DNA of 64,000 nt from Macrococcus brunensis. GTDB lineage: Bacteria > Bacillota > Bacilli > Staphylococcales > Staphylococcaceae. The stretch lies in contig NZ_SCWA01000002.1 in the NCBI RefSeq assembly GCF_004359615.1, positions 103,319-167,318 on the forward strand. Direction: 5' to 3'. The notes under the pieces were generated by a model that had not been told where the DNA came from, made no database searches, and saw nothing but the letters and a program-made list of their open reading frames with translations. Shown piece by piece: positions 1 through 9,562 of the stretch; the stretch's first letter is position 1; each line of letters opens with the position of its first letter. Made by a program: the position numbers and the translations under genes.

Positions 1-255
1 CGGTAAGACAATCGCTTTATCAAGACCTGCTGCCACCATCGCAAATGCGATGAAAGTCAGAAAGATCATGACAGCAAATGTCGTTACTTGTTGTCTCATT
101 TCTGCTGTGCGATTACGACGGTCGTAGTCAAATCGTGCACGGTTGAAACGTGGTGAGTGAGATTCATGAACTTCATGAGTAGTGTGCGTACTTACAGAAT
201 CTACATCTCTCACTTTAACATGTTCTGATACGTAATGTTCATTCGTCTTAGCCAT
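1..255 (-). CDS. ctaF: Cytochrome c oxidase subunit IV (CtaF), C-terminus cut by window edge
   Basis: The first 85 codons are visible, starting at the ATG whose complement is at 253-255 and running off the left edge. The N-terminus is hydrophilic and His/Arg-rich (residues 1-52), followed by a hydrophobic segment starting near TTFAVMIFLTFIAF, as expected for the small membrane subunit IV of Bacillus-type cytochrome c oxidase. It starts one base after the ctaE stop codon, so it is the last visible gene of the ctaBCDEF operon. Identity rests on this position plus the membrane segment, because the rest of the protein is outside the window. Confidence 0.8.
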   Translation of the reverse strand, partial: MAKTNEHYVSEHVKVRDVDSVSTHTTHEVHESHSPRFNRARFDYDRRNRTAEMRQQVTTFAVMIFLTFIAFAMVAAGLDKAIVLP

Positions 256-256
256 A

Positions 257-886
257 TTATCCTAACACCCCTAACAAGTAAACTACTGTAAAGATGAATA
301 CCCAGACTACGTCAATAAAGTGCCAGTATAATGAGAAAGTATTAAACTTCGCTGCATTATAAACTGATAAACCACGCTTCATGTTACGGATGACAAGCAG
401 TGTTGCCCATCCAAGACCGATTAAAACGTGAAGACCGTGTGTACCTACTAAGAAGTAGAACGCACTACCGAATGCACTAGAACGGAATGTATGACCTTGA
501 TGGACGTATTCTACAAACTCATAAATCTCAAGTCCTAAGAAACAAAGTCCAAGTAAGATAGTGATGACAATCCATGTAATCATTTTCTTGAAGTCATAGT
601 TTTTCATATGGTACATCGCATAGACACTTGTGAGAGACGATGTTAACAGTAACATCGTCATTACAAATGCAAGCGGTAAATGGAATAGTTGTTCTGCTTT
701 TAAATGTTCTTCACTTGGCACATGGTCTTTAAGTGCTAAGTAAGTTGCAAATAATGAAGCAAAGAGCGCTGTTTCACCGCCAAGGAAAATCCAGAAACCA
801 GTTAACTTGTTTTTACCTTCAAGTGATGCAGTCTCAGGGTGACTTGGCCATCTTTCAACTGTCATTTTTTCTTCAACATGTGCCAT
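257..886 (-). CDS. ctaE: Cytochrome c oxidase subunit III
   Basis: A 209-residue integral membrane protein of the COX3 family, the usual length for the Bacillus caa3 subunit III. Five hydrophobic segments are visible (near residues 28-50, 70-92, 103-125, 140-162, 185-208), with the family-typical GTHGLHVLIGLGW stretch and the C-terminal WHFIDVVW motif. Subunit III stabilises the catalytic core of the terminal oxidase in the cytoplasmic membrane. Its ATG overlaps the ctaD stop by one base, implying translational coupling. Confidence 0.95.
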   Translation of the reverse strand: MAHVEEKMTVERWPSHPETASLEGKNKLTGFWIFLGGETALFASLFATYLALKDHVPSEEHLKAEQLFHLPLAFVMTMLLLTSSLTSVYAMYHMKNYDFKKMITWIVITILLGLCFLGLEIYEFVEYVHQGHTFRSSAFGSAFYFLVGTHGLHVLIGLGWATLLVIRNMKRGLSVYNAAKFNTFSLYWHFIDVVWVFIFTVVYLLGVLG

Positions 887-2787
887 TATTTCACACCTCT
901 TTCGTACTCAATCAACTCTTCTTTAGTGATGTGGTAACCATGGTCATCTTTCAGTGAACGTGCCATCATAGCACCCACAGTAATCAGAAGACCTAATCCA
1001 AGAACATATGGAGACCAAGCTTGAACTGGTAAATCTTTTACTGCATCGATCGCCCATTCTTTACCATCAGCAAAGTATAAAGCACCAAATGCTGCTACGA
1101 ATAATCCTAAAGATTGGATGAATGGCAGGATTGAATTGTTAGGCATGTGTACATCACCTAAAGATTCAGCTGGTAAAATTTCGCCATTCCCTTTTGTTTT
1201 CTCTAACCAGAATGCATCTAAGCCGCGTACAAGTGGCGTCTGAGCAAAGTTATAGAATGGAACTGGCTGTGGTAAAGACCACTCAAGCGTACGTCCATCT
1301 CCCCATGCATCGCGTCCGACTTTAGGTGCTTTAGCAGTCGTCCAGATTACGTTGATTAATGTAATGATAACCGCTACAGCCATCAGTAAAGCACCAATTG
1401 TAGAAACTAAGTTGAATGTATCATAACCTTGACCTGGTAAGTAAGTCGCGATACGACGTGGCATACCCATTAAACCAAGGAAATGCTGAATAAAGAATGT
1501 TAAGTGGAAACCGAAGAAGAAGATCCAGAATGCAATCTTACCTAATTTTTCACTTAAAATTTTACCGAACATCAGTGGCCAGTAGAAGTGCAGTGCCGCA
1601 AGTAAAGCGAATACAACCCCACCGACGATCACGTAGTGGAAATGCGCCACGATGAAATAAGAATCATGATACTGGTAGTCAGCTGGTGCTGATGCCTGCA
1701 TGACCCCTGTTACCCCACCCATAACGAATGATGGAATAAAGGCTAAAGAGTAAAGCATTGGAGTCGTAAATTCGATACTACCGCCCCAGATTGTCAGTAA
1801 CCAGTTGAAAATTTTGATACCTGTTGGTACGGCAATTGCCATAGTCGCAATCGCGAAAATCGCGTTCGCTGTTGGTCCAAGACCTACTGTAAACATGTGG
1901 TGAGCCCATACCATGAAGCCTAAGAAACCGATTAATACTGTTGCGAATACCATCGCTGAGTAACCAAACAGACGTTTTCTAGAGAATGTCGGAATAATTT
2001 CAGAGAAGATACCGAACGCCGGTAATACTAAGATATATACTTCCGGGTGACCGAAGATCCAGAATAAGTGTTCCCAGATAATTGTGTTACCACCTTGAGA
2101 TACGATGAAGAATCCTGTACCGAACATTCTATCGAAGATCAGTAAGAATAAACCGATTGTAAGTGGTGGGAATGCGAAGACGATTAAAGCTGAAGCAACG
2201 AATGTTGTCCATGTCATTAATGGCATACGCATGTAAGTCATACCAGGTGCTCTCATATTGATGATAGTGACTAAGAAGTTGATACCGGCAATTAATGTAC
2301 CCGCACCAGAAATCTGAAGTCCAAGTGCGTAGAAGTCAATACCATGACCTGTTGAAGCAAGTGATAATGATGCATAAGATGTCCAACCTGCATCAGGTGC
2401 GCCACCTAAAATCCATGATAAGTTCAGGAAGATTCCTCCGAAGAAGAATAACCAGAAACCAAGTGCGTTTAAGAATGGGAACGCGACGTCACGCGCTCCT
2501 ATCTGTAATGGCACAACTGCATTCATAAATGCGAATAACAGTGGCATGGCTGCCAGGAAAATCATCGTAGTACCGTGCATTGTCAGTACTTGGTTATAAA
2601 GACCCGCTGATAAGAAATCATTCTCAGGTACAGCGAGCTGGATACGGATGAACATCGCTTCGAGACCACCCATTGCGAAGAACAGACCACCCATAATCAA
2701 GTAAAGAATCGCGATTTTTTTATGGTCAACAGTTGTTAAATATTCTTTAATTGTTGCACCAAAACCTCTTTTAGCTTGTGTAGACAA
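886..2787 (-). CDS. ctaD: Cytochrome c oxidase subunit I
   Basis: A 633-residue haem-copper oxidase subunit I that reduces O2 to water and pumps protons. Visible ligands and motifs include the low-spin haem histidine in VLTMHGTTM, the CuB/cross-linked Tyr motif HPEVYILVLP, the CuB His pair in WAHHMF, and the haem a3/a histidines in HDSYFIVAHFHYV. The C-terminal extension of about 100 residues, with two more hydrophobic segments, is typical of Gram-positive caa3 subunit I. It lies between ctaC and ctaE in the same direction, with 22 bases to ctaC. Confidence 0.97.
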   Translation of the reverse strand: MSTQAKRGFGATIKEYLTTVDHKKIAILYLIMGGLFFAMGGLEAMFIRIQLAVPENDFLSAGLYNQVLTMHGTTMIFLAAMPLLFAFMNAVVPLQIGARDVAFPFLNALGFWLFFFGGIFLNLSWILGGAPDAGWTSYASLSLASTGHGIDFYALGLQISGAGTLIAGINFLVTIINMRAPGMTYMRMPLMTWTTFVASALIVFAFPPLTIGLFLLIFDRMFGTGFFIVSQGGNTIIWEHLFWIFGHPEVYILVLPAFGIFSEIIPTFSRKRLFGYSAMVFATVLIGFLGFMVWAHHMFTVGLGPTANAIFAIATMAIAVPTGIKIFNWLLTIWGGSIEFTTPMLYSLAFIPSFVMGGVTGVMQASAPADYQYHDSYFIVAHFHYVIVGGVVFALLAALHFYWPLMFGKILSEKLGKIAFWIFFFGFHLTFFIQHFLGLMGMPRRIATYLPGQGYDTFNLVSTIGALLMAVAVIITLINVIWTTAKAPKVGRDAWGDGRTLEWSLPQPVPFYNFAQTPLVRGLDAFWLEKTKGNGEILPAESLGDVHMPNNSILPFIQSLGLFVAAFGALYFADGKEWAIDAVKDLPVQAWSPYVLGLGLLITVGAMMARSLKDDHGYHITKEELIEYERGVK

Positions 2788-2809
2788 TTGTGTAACCTCC
2801 CTTTAAACT

Positions 2810-3874
2810 TTAGTTCTCGACTTTACGTTCCATTAAATAAGCAGCAAGTGCATCAATGTCGCTGTCAGAAACTTTGTACTGACCCGTCATTTTGTTACCT
2901 GGTTTAACACTGTCAGGATTTTTGATCCATTTTTTAAGGTTCTCTTCGTTGTGCTCTAATACACCTGCGATACGTGTACGTTCACCGAATGTTGTTAAGT
3001 TAGGACCTTTAGCGCCTTTACCTGTTGGTGTAACAGCGTGACAACCGATACATGATTGCTTAAAGACTTTTTCCCCTTCTTTAGCTTGATCACTTGTAGC
3101 TGCTACTGCTTTTTTAGTACCTTGCATATCTTTAATCCAAGTATCGAAGTCTGCTTTGTCCATTGCTTTAACTTTGAAGTCCATCAGAGCATGTGAAGGT
3201 CCACATAACTCAGCACATTTACCGTAGAAGACATTGTCTGCTTCTTTTGCTTTTTTAGAATCAAAGATTAAGTAGAACTTGTTGATGTTATCAACGTTTG
3301 TATCAAGCTTACCACCGACAGCTGGAATCCAGAATGAGTGTTTTACATCTGCTGCATGAAGTCTGAAATAAACTTTAGTGTCAGTTGGAACCACTAATTC
3401 CTGAGAAGTCACAACTTCCTGGTTTGGATATTCAAATTCCCACCAGTATTGGTTCGCTGTAACATTGACGATCATTTCTTTGTTTTTACCTTTTTCATCG
3501 ACTTTATCCATCGCTTTAGTATCTGCTAACTTAAATGTAAGAGATACTGTTGGAATCGCTAAGATAAGAAGTAAGATAATTGGAATTGTCGTCCAGATGA
3601 TTTCAAGCTTGTGATTACCTGCAACTTGTTTAGGCATAAAGTTCTCGCCGACTTTACCACGTCTGAACTTGAGAACAGCCAGGATGAAGATAATAAAAAC
3701 GACTAAAATAACGCCAATCATGATGTACACAGCAAGCATCATAAGGTTGAACTGCTCCTGTGCCACTTCCCCTGCTGGACGAAGTGCGGATAAGTATGGC
3801 TTACCGCAACCTGATAAAGCCATTGCCAGAACAAAAAACAGGCCAAACAATTTTGTGTTCTTCAATTTGTTCAT
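2810..3874 (-). CDS. ctaC: Cytochrome c oxidase subunit II with fused cytochrome c domain (caa3 type)
   Basis: A lipoprotein-type signal with lipobox LSGC at the N-terminus is followed by two membrane segments, a cupredoxin CuA domain with the ligand set CAELCGPSHALM, and a C-terminal cytochrome c domain with the haem attachment motif CIGCH and a downstream Met in KMTGQY. The CIGCH fusion defines this as a caa3 oxidase, in which the electron-donating cytochrome is built in. I chose the ATG at 3874 because a GAGGGG Shine-Dalgarno lies 8 bases upstream; an in-frame GTG at 3895 would add seven residues and has no comparable ribosome site. The gene follows ctaB after 31 bases. Confidence 0.95.
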   Translation of the reverse strand: MNKLKNTKLFGLFFVLAMALSGCGKPYLSALRPAGEVAQEQFNLMMLAVYIMIGVILVVFIIFILAVLKFRRGKVGENFMPKQVAGNHKLEIIWTTIPIILLLILAIPTVSLTFKLADTKAMDKVDEKGKNKEMIVNVTANQYWWEFEYPNQEVVTSQELVVPTDTKVYFRLHAADVKHSFWIPAVGGKLDTNVDNINKFYLIFDSKKAKEADNVFYGKCAELCGPSHALMDFKVKAMDKADFDTWIKDMQGTKKAVAATSDQAKEGEKVFKQSCIGCHAVTPTGKGAKGPNLTTFGERTRIAGVLEHNEENLKKWIKNPDSVKPGNKMTGQYKVSDSDIDALAAYLMERKVEN

Positions 3875-3905
3875 TAAAAATAACCCCTCTTTCACTCATT
3901 CATAA

Positions 3906-4820
3906 TTAAATCATTTGAATTAAAGTAACTACCACTATCATAACAAAAAATATCATTAAATAGTTTAAAGAATAGATAAACATTTGCATAGCCCATTTTG
4001 CTTCTTTAACGCTCGCGCGAAAGCCTGATAATGCAAGCAGCAGCCAGCCGATATTGAGCACAGTTGCCAGTATAATAAAGACGTTCCCTAGCTCTGCCAT
4101 AAAGAATGGTGTCGGCAATAATGCGAGTACCCATAAGAGCATGCCAAGCCTTGTACGCTTGAAACCTTTTACAGTTGGCAGCATCGGGATATTGGCTAAG
4201 CCGTATTCATCCTTACGCTTGATTGCAAGTGCATAAAAATGAGCGGGTTGCCAGGCAAACATGATGATAAAGAGCATCCAGGCTGTTGTCGATAAGTGAG
4301 GATCGATACTTGCCCAGCCAATAAGCGGCGGAACTGCACCAGGAAAACTCCCTACTATCGTGTTTGACACTAAATGACGTTTAGACCATACAGAATAGAG
4401 AATGACATAACCGAATATGCCAAGAAAACCAATGATACCCGTTGTCATATTAATAGAAAACAGAAGCGCCTGTCCGACAACGATCAGTATCAGACTAAGC
4501 ATCAGCAGTTGATTACTACTGATTTTACCTGTTACGCTTGGCCGGTTCATCTTACTCGGCATCAAAGCATCAATATCCTGATCGTAAAAATTATTTAATG
4601 CACAACTACCGCCCATAATTAAAACAGAGCCTACCAGCATTGCAATGAGTTCCGGCATACTACCCAGGAACGACTGACCCGTCAGAATAATTGCAAGCCA
4701 GCCCCCGACAAATGTCGGAATTAAGTTACCTTGCACCAGTCCAAGTTTGATTACAGCTTTAATATCTTTTGCTGTTAATCTGCTATCATCAATCGGAATG
4801 ATGACATTTTCATTCAGCAT
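3906..4820 (-). CDS. ctaB: Protohaem IX farnesyltransferase (haem O synthase)
   Basis: UbiA-family prenyltransferase of about 304 residues that adds farnesyl to protohaem to make haem O, the precursor of haem A for the neighbouring oxidase. Motifs visible are the first Asp-rich site NNFYDQDIDALM and the conserved SKRHLVSN loop, with seven or more membrane segments. The ATG at 4820 lies six bases after AGGAGG; a TTG two codons upstream directly abuts the AGGAGG and is less likely. It is the first gene of the ctaBCDEF operon and is divergent from ctaA. Confidence 0.95.
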   Translation of the reverse strand: MLNENVIIPIDDSRLTAKDIKAVIKLGLVQGNLIPTFVGGWLAIILTGQSFLGSMPELIAMLVGSVLIMGGSCALNNFYDQDIDALMPSKMNRPSVTGKISSNQLLMLSLILIVVGQALLFSINMTTGIIGFLGIFGYVILYSVWSKRHLVSNTIVGSFPGAVPPLIGWASIDPHLSTTAWMLFIIMFAWQPAHFYALAIKRKDEYGLANIPMLPTVKGFKRTRLGMLLWVLALLPTPFFMAELGNVFIILATVLNIGWLLLALSGFRASVKEAKWAMQMFIYSLNYLMIFFVMIVVVTLIQMI

Positions 4821-4941
4821 TTCCAACCTCCTTTACACACCTGACGCATATAATAACAATAATAAATCAAAATTGACACAAATTCTATATATTTCAGAAA
4901 TAAAATGATAACATTTTACTGTAACTGATGAGAGAGAGTAT

Positions 4942-4953
4942 TCACATATGTGA
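4942..4953. promoter_or_regulatory. Perfect 12-bp palindrome in the ctaB-ctaA intergenic region
   Basis: TCACATATGTGA is a perfect palindrome, extendable to TTCACA-TA-TGTGAC. The two-base spacer resembles the half-site layout of PrfA/Crp-family boxes in Firmicutes. Its centre is about 43 bases upstream of the start point expected from a TATACT at 4979-4984, where a class II activator would bind. It is flanked by an imperfect inverted pair GTAACTG (4921-4927) and CAGTTAC (4962-4968). The regulator is unknown. Confidence 0.35.
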
Positions 4954-5093
4954 CACATTTACAGTTACTAAACATTGTTATACTATAACATATGGACTCA
5001 AACATGAAATGATAATCCGGAAATATTTTAACATATATATTGAAAGAATTGTTTTCGAATTTCGTGACCACTAGAACTTCAGAGGTGAACAGG

Positions 5094-6005
5094 TTGTTAA
5101 AAGAAAAAAACTTAAAATGGCTTTCAGTCTTTACGACTATTTTGATGCTCTTCGTACAAATAGGAGGTGCACTGGTTACAAAGACGGGTTCAGCAGATGG
5201 CTGCGGTAGAAGCTGGCCGCTCTGTCATGGTAAAATCATGCCGACTTATATTCCAAAGGAAACACTGATCGAACTTGCGCATCGAGGTGTTTCAGGACTT
5301 GCACTTTTATCAGTGACTTGGCTCGTCATACTCAGCATGAAGCATATCGGCCATAAAAGAGAAACAAAATTTCTCTGTATCATGAGTATTGGTTTTATTT
5401 TTGCTCAGGCATTAATCGGAGCTGCGGCAGTTGTCTGGCAGCAGAATAGTTTTATTTTAGCGCTTCATTTCGGTATTTCGCTGATCAGTTACAGTTCCGT
5501 GTTTCTGCTGATGCTTCTGATCTTCGAAGTAGACCAGAAATTTGATGCGACAAAGCTGATCATCAAAAACCCACTACGCTATCATACAGTCGGGCTTACG
5601 AGCTTTATCTACTTTGTTATATATAGTGGCGCTCTCGTCAGACATACAAAAGCAAGTCTTGCCTGCTCTACATGGCCGCTCTGTCAGCCCGGTAAGTTTC
5701 AGATGCCTCAGAATTTCTATGAATGGGTACAGATGAGTCACCGTACACTGGCGCTGATACTCTTTATCTGGCTTGCGTACATCACATATCATGCCGTTAA
5801 GAATTACGCACAGTACCGCGTCATTAAATATGGTTATCTGACTGCCTTTATTCTGATCTGTCTGCAGGTCACGACCGGCGCACTTACTGTTTTCAGTGGC
5901 GTCAATCTTTATATCGCGTTGTTACACGCACTCTTCATCACTTTACTATTCGGCTTACTCTGCTATTTCATCTTACTGATATCCAGAGCTAAATTAAGAC
6001 AATAA
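5094..6005 (+). CDS. ctaA: Haem A synthase
   Basis: COX15/CtaA family membrane enzyme that oxidises the haem O methyl group to make haem A. Visible are the first-loop Cys pair in [16 protein letters not shown], the haem-ligand histidines in LAHRGVSG and [10 protein letters not shown], and the second-half repeats SHRTLALI and LHALFITL. A second Cys pair is present in the third loop ([10 protein letters not shown]). I chose the TTG at 5094, preceded by AGAGGTGA, because it gives 303 residues, the length I recall for the S. aureus protein; the frame is open from a TTG at 5040. It is divergent from ctaB and ends in a bidirectional terminator. Confidence 0.9.
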   Translation: MLKEKNLKWLSVFTTILMLFVQIGGALVTKTGSADGCGRSWPLCHGKIMPTYIPKETLIELAHRGVSGLALLSVTWLVILSMKHIGHKRETKFLCIMSIGFIFAQALIGAAAVVWQQNSFILALHFGISLISYSSVFLLMLLIFEVDQKFDATKLIIKNPLRYHTVGLTSFIYFVIYSGALVRHTKASLACSTWPLCQPGKFQMPQNFYEWVQMSHRTLALILFIWLAYITYHAVKNYAQYRVIKYGYLTAFILICLQVTTGALTVFSGVNLYIALLHALFITLLFGLLCYFILLISRAKLRQ

Positions 6006-6035
6006 AAAAGGAAGGTCAGCTGACCTTCCTTTTTT
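6004..6035. terminator. Bidirectional intrinsic terminator between ctaA and pycA
   Basis: A perfect 32-base palindrome with the G+C core GGAAGGTCAG/CTGACCTTCC flanked by A6 and T6, so it can end transcripts from both convergent genes. The ctaA stop (6003-6005) and pycA stop (6034-6036) lie at its edges. Confidence 0.95.
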
Positions 6036-9000
6036 ATTGTTCTATCACTGCTAATAAATCTCCTGTCTTAACCGTACTTCCTGCTTCAACATTGATTTCC
6101 TTGATTGTTCCTGCAAAAGGAGCCTGGACAGACGTTTCCATCTTCATCGCTTCTGTAACAAGAAGAACCTGCCCCTTAACGACCTTCTCGCCAGCTTTCA
6201 CTTTCACCTCTCCTACTGTGCCCGGCATCTGTGCACCGATATGAGTCGGGTCTGAGGGATCGGCTTGACGTGCAGCAGTTGAAGTGACTTCTACTGCTGC
6301 ATCTTTAACATAGACTTTACGCGGCATACCGTTCATTTCGAAATAAACCCAGCGATAGCCGTCTGCATGGACATGACCAATATTGATCAGTTTAACGATC
6401 AATGTTTTACCTTTATCGATTTCTATCGCCACAATATCTCCTTTTTGCATGCCATAGAAGAAGAGTCTAGAATCAAGTTTTGAAATATTACCGAACCGTT
6501 TCTCTGTCTCTTTAAAGCTCAGGAAGACTTTTGGATAGAGCGCATAGCTGATGACATCCTGTGCTGAGACATCTGCTTTCAGCAGTTCTTTCAGCTCTTC
6601 CTCAAGCGCCGCGAAGTCAACATCCGGAATGGTTTCGCCCGGGCGGCTCTTAAGTGCAGGCTGTCCTTTTAAAATCAGCTGCTGCAGTCTTGCCGGGAAA
6701 CCACCGACAGGTTGTCCGATTTCACCTTTAAAGAACTGGACAACAGATTCCGGGAAATCGAGTGCTGCCCCTTTGGCAAAGATAGATTCCTCGTCCAGGT
6801 CATTTTGCACCATATAAAGCGCCATATCACCGACCACTTTAGATGACGGTGTTACTTTGACGATATCCCCGAACATTAAATTCACACGGCGATACATATC
6901 CTTGACGTCATTAAACTGTTCCCCAAGACCCAGACTCGCTGCCTGCTGTCTTAAGTTTGAATACTGTCCGCCCGGCATTTCATGTGCATAGACTTCAGCA
7001 CTAGGCGACTTGATATCACTTTCAAAGCTGGCGTACAGCGGACGTACAGCTTCCCAGTAATGAGACAGTTCATTCAGTCCTTCAATGTCTGCAGCAACCT
7101 GGCGCTCTGTGCCAAGTCTTGCATGGTAAAGAGTGCCGGCGTTCGGCTGACTCGTCAGTCCGCTCATCGCACCGAGTGCTGTATCAACAACATCCACACC
7201 TGCATCGATTGCTCTCGAATAAGTGGCTATCCCGTTACCACTTGTGTCATGGGTATGAAGATGAATCGGCATATCAACTGCCGCTTTCAGTTCACCAATC
7301 AGCTGATAAGCAGCTTCCGGTTTTAAGAGTCCTGCCATATCTTTAATCGCAAGAATGTGGAAACCTGCTCGCTCCATTTCTTTAGCCATCTTGACATAAT
7401 AGTCCAGCGTGTAAATGTCAGAACGCTGTGGATTTAAAATATCACCTGTGTAACAGATGGCCCCTTCTGAAATCTTACCTGCTTTTTGTACCGCTTCGTT
7501 AGCGACTTTCATCTGGTCCAGCCAGTTAAGTGAATCAAAGATACGGAAGACATCTATCCCTGCAGCTGCACTTTCAGCTACAAATTTTTCGACGACATTA
7601 TCGGCGTAGTTTTTATAACCGACCGCATTCGACGCTCGTAACAGCATCTGGAAGAGCACATTGGGAATGGTTTCTCTTAACTGTTCCAGTCTTTCCCACG
7701 GATTTTCCTTCAGGAAATTATAGGTCACATCAAAGGTTGCACCGCCCCACATCTCAAGTGAGAATGCATCTTTCAGCAGTCTGCTGGTCGCAGGTGCGAC
7801 GTCCATCATGTCTTTTGTGCGGACACGTGTTGCGAGAAGTGACTGGTGGGCGTCACGGAAGGTCGTATCAGTGATTAATACGTCCTTCTGACTTTTCAGC
7901 CATTTCGCTACCGCTTCTGGACCCTCGTCTATCAGGAGCTGTCTTGAACCCGTCAATGATTTTTCATAGTTCAACTGTGGAATCATCATATCAGGTCTCT
8001 CATTTGATACGCCAGGAAAACCATTCACACTGACTGAAGCGATATATTCAAGTGTCTTTGTGCCCCGGTCTCTCGGTTCCTGAATATCAAACAATTCAGG
8101 TGTCGCATCTATAAAGTTCGTGTTATATTCGCCGCTGACAAATACGGGATGCTTCACCACATTGATTAAAAACTGGATATTCGTTTTAATACCGCGAATA
8201 CGCATTTCTTTTAATGAGCGAATCATCTTTTCTTCTGCCTGCTTGAATGTGATCGCCTGAGTGGATACTTTAACCAGCAGCGAGTCATAATAAGGAGAAA
8301 TCTCTGCCCCCTGGAATCCGTCTCCCGCATCCAGTCTGACACCAAAACCACCGCTTGAACGGTAAGCCATGATGGTACCTGAATCCGGCATAAAGTTATT
8401 GAGTGGATCTTCTGTTGTGATACGGCACTGAATGGCATAGCCTAAAGTCTGAATTTCTTCCTGCTGCGGCATCTCTATACGCGTGTCATGAAGTGCTTCA
8501 CCGTCAGCAATCAGAATCTGTGTCTTGACGATGTCAACGCCTGTAATCATCTCAGTAATCGTATGTTCAACCTGTACACGAGGATTGACTTCAATGAAAT
8601 AGAATGCGTCATCAGCGACTAAAAACTCGACCGTCCCGGCGTTAACATAGCCGACTTTCTTCATCAGCTGAACAGCCGCATCGCAGATTTTCATTCGCAT
8701 CTCCTCGGACAATCCGACAGAAGGTGCCACTTCCACAATCTTCTGGTGACGTCTCTGTACAGAACAATCACGCTCAAATAAATGGACGAGATTGCCGTGC
8801 TGGTCACCTAAGATCTGAACTTCGATATGCTTCGGATTCTTGATCAGTTTCTCCAGATAGACTTCGCTGTTGCCGAATGACTTCTGTGCTTCAGATTTTG
8901 CTCTTGTGTAGGCATCTTCCAGTTCAGCTGCATGTTCGACGATCCGCATCCCTTTACCTCCGCCTCCGGAGATAGCTTTAATGATAATCGGAAAGCCATG

Positions 9001-9459
9001 TGTTTCTACAAATGATGTCACTTCATCAAAAGACTGGACCGCTTCCTTTGTGCCGGGAATAACCGGCAGTTCAGCAGCAGTGGCCTGACTCCTAGCCTTC
9101 ACTTTATCACCGAACATATCAAGATGGCGCAGTTCAGGTCCAATGAAGATGATACCCTCTTCTAAACATCTGCGTGCAAATGTTTCGTTTTCACTCAGGA
9201 AACCATAGCCTGGATGAATCGCATCAGCACCACACTTCTTAGCAATACTGATGATGCCTTCAATATCGAGATAGCTTTCAGTTGGACTTAAGTGCTCACC
9301 CACTAAATAAGCTTCATCCGCTTTGTAACGGTGCAGGGACCGGCTGTCTTCCTTGGAATAGATGGCAACTGTCGGAATACCCAGTTCAGTAGCCGCTCTG
9401 AAAATACGGATCGCAATTTCTCCGCGGTTTGCTGCTAAAATCTTCGTAATTTGGCGCAT
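6034..9459 (-). CDS. pycA: Pyruvate carboxylase
   Basis: A 1141-residue biotin enzyme that carboxylates pyruvate to oxaloacetate to refill the TCA cycle. Domains in order: biotin carboxylase with the ATP-grasp glycine loop SGGGGKGMR; carboxyltransferase starting TDTTFRDAHQSLLATR; PYC/OADA middle domain; and C-terminal biotinyl domain with the biotinylated lysine in AMKMET. The ATG at 9459 follows GAGGAGG by six bases; an upstream in-frame extension of 28 residues (MKCQSDC...) crosses the ftsW terminator hairpin and is not part of the protein. It lies downstream of ftsW in the same direction, as in Bacillus and Staphylococcus. Confidence 0.97.
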   Translation of the reverse strand: MRQITKILAANRGEIAIRIFRAATELGIPTVAIYSKEDSRSLHRYKADEAYLVGEHLSPTESYLDIEGIISIAKKCGADAIHPGYGFLSENETFARRCLEEGIIFIGPELRHLDMFGDKVKARSQATAAELPVIPGTKEAVQSFDEVTSFVETHGFPIIIKAISGGGGKGMRIVEHAAELEDAYTRAKSEAQKSFGNSEVYLEKLIKNPKHIEVQILGDQHGNLVHLFERDCSVQRRHQKIVEVAPSVGLSEEMRMKICDAAVQLMKKVGYVNAGTVEFLVADDAFYFIEVNPRVQVEHTITEMITGVDIVKTQILIADGEALHDTRIEMPQQEEIQTLGYAIQCRITTEDPLNNFMPDSGTIMAYRSSGGFGVRLDAGDGFQGAEISPYYDSLLVKVSTQAITFKQAEEKMIRSLKEMRIRGIKTNIQFLINVVKHPVFVSGEYNTNFIDATPELFDIQEPRDRGTKTLEYIASVSVNGFPGVSNERPDMMIPQLNYEKSLTGSRQLLIDEGPEAVAKWLKSQKDVLITDTTFRDAHQSLLATRVRTKDMMDVAPATSRLLKDAFSLEMWGGATFDVTYNFLKENPWERLEQLRETIPNVLFQMLLRASNAVGYKNYADNVVEKFVAESAAAGIDVFRIFDSLNWLDQMKVANEAVQKAGKISEGAICYTGDILNPQRSDIYTLDYYVKMAKEMERAGFHILAIKDMAGLLKPEAAYQLIGELKAAVDMPIHLHTHDTSGNGIATYSRAIDAGVDVVDTALGAMSGLTSQPNAGTLYHARLGTERQVAADIEGLNELSHYWEAVRPLYASFESDIKSPSAEVYAHEMPGGQYSNLRQQAASLGLGEQFNDVKDMYRRVNLMFGDIVKVTPSSKVVGDMALYMVQNDLDEESIFAKGAALDFPESVVQFFKGEIGQPVGGFPARLQQLILKGQPALKSRPGETIPDVDFAALEEELKELLKADVSAQDVISYALYPKVFLSFKETEKRFGNISKLDSRLFFYGMQKGDIVAIEIDKGKTLIVKLINIGHVHADGYRWVYFEMNGMPRKVYVKDAAVEVTSTAARQADPSDPTHIGAQMPGTVGEVKVKAGEKVVKGQVLLVTEAMKMETSVQAPFAGTIKEINVEAGSTVKTGDLLAVIEQ

Positions 9460-9470
9460 AGTCATCCTCC

Positions 9471-9502
9471 TCAAAATAAAAAAACATGCCAGCCCTGCTG
9501 AC
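9471..9502 (-). terminator. Terminator or attenuator between ftsW and pycA
   Basis: Read on the minus strand, GTCAGC-AGG-GCTGGC is a six-base-pair hairpin (one G-U pair) followed by ATGTTTTTTTATTTT. It sits between the ftsW stop and the pycA ribosome site, so it could end ftsW transcription or attenuate pycA. Confidence 0.65.
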
Positions 9503-9562
9503 ACGTTTATTATACAATATGAACAATCACTCTGACATTTCAAGATGTGACGATATAGTTAT

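Noticed and set aside
6551..7874. Several plus-strand ORFs opposite pycA
   Set aside because: They are shadows of the pyruvate carboxylase frame and lack family similarity.
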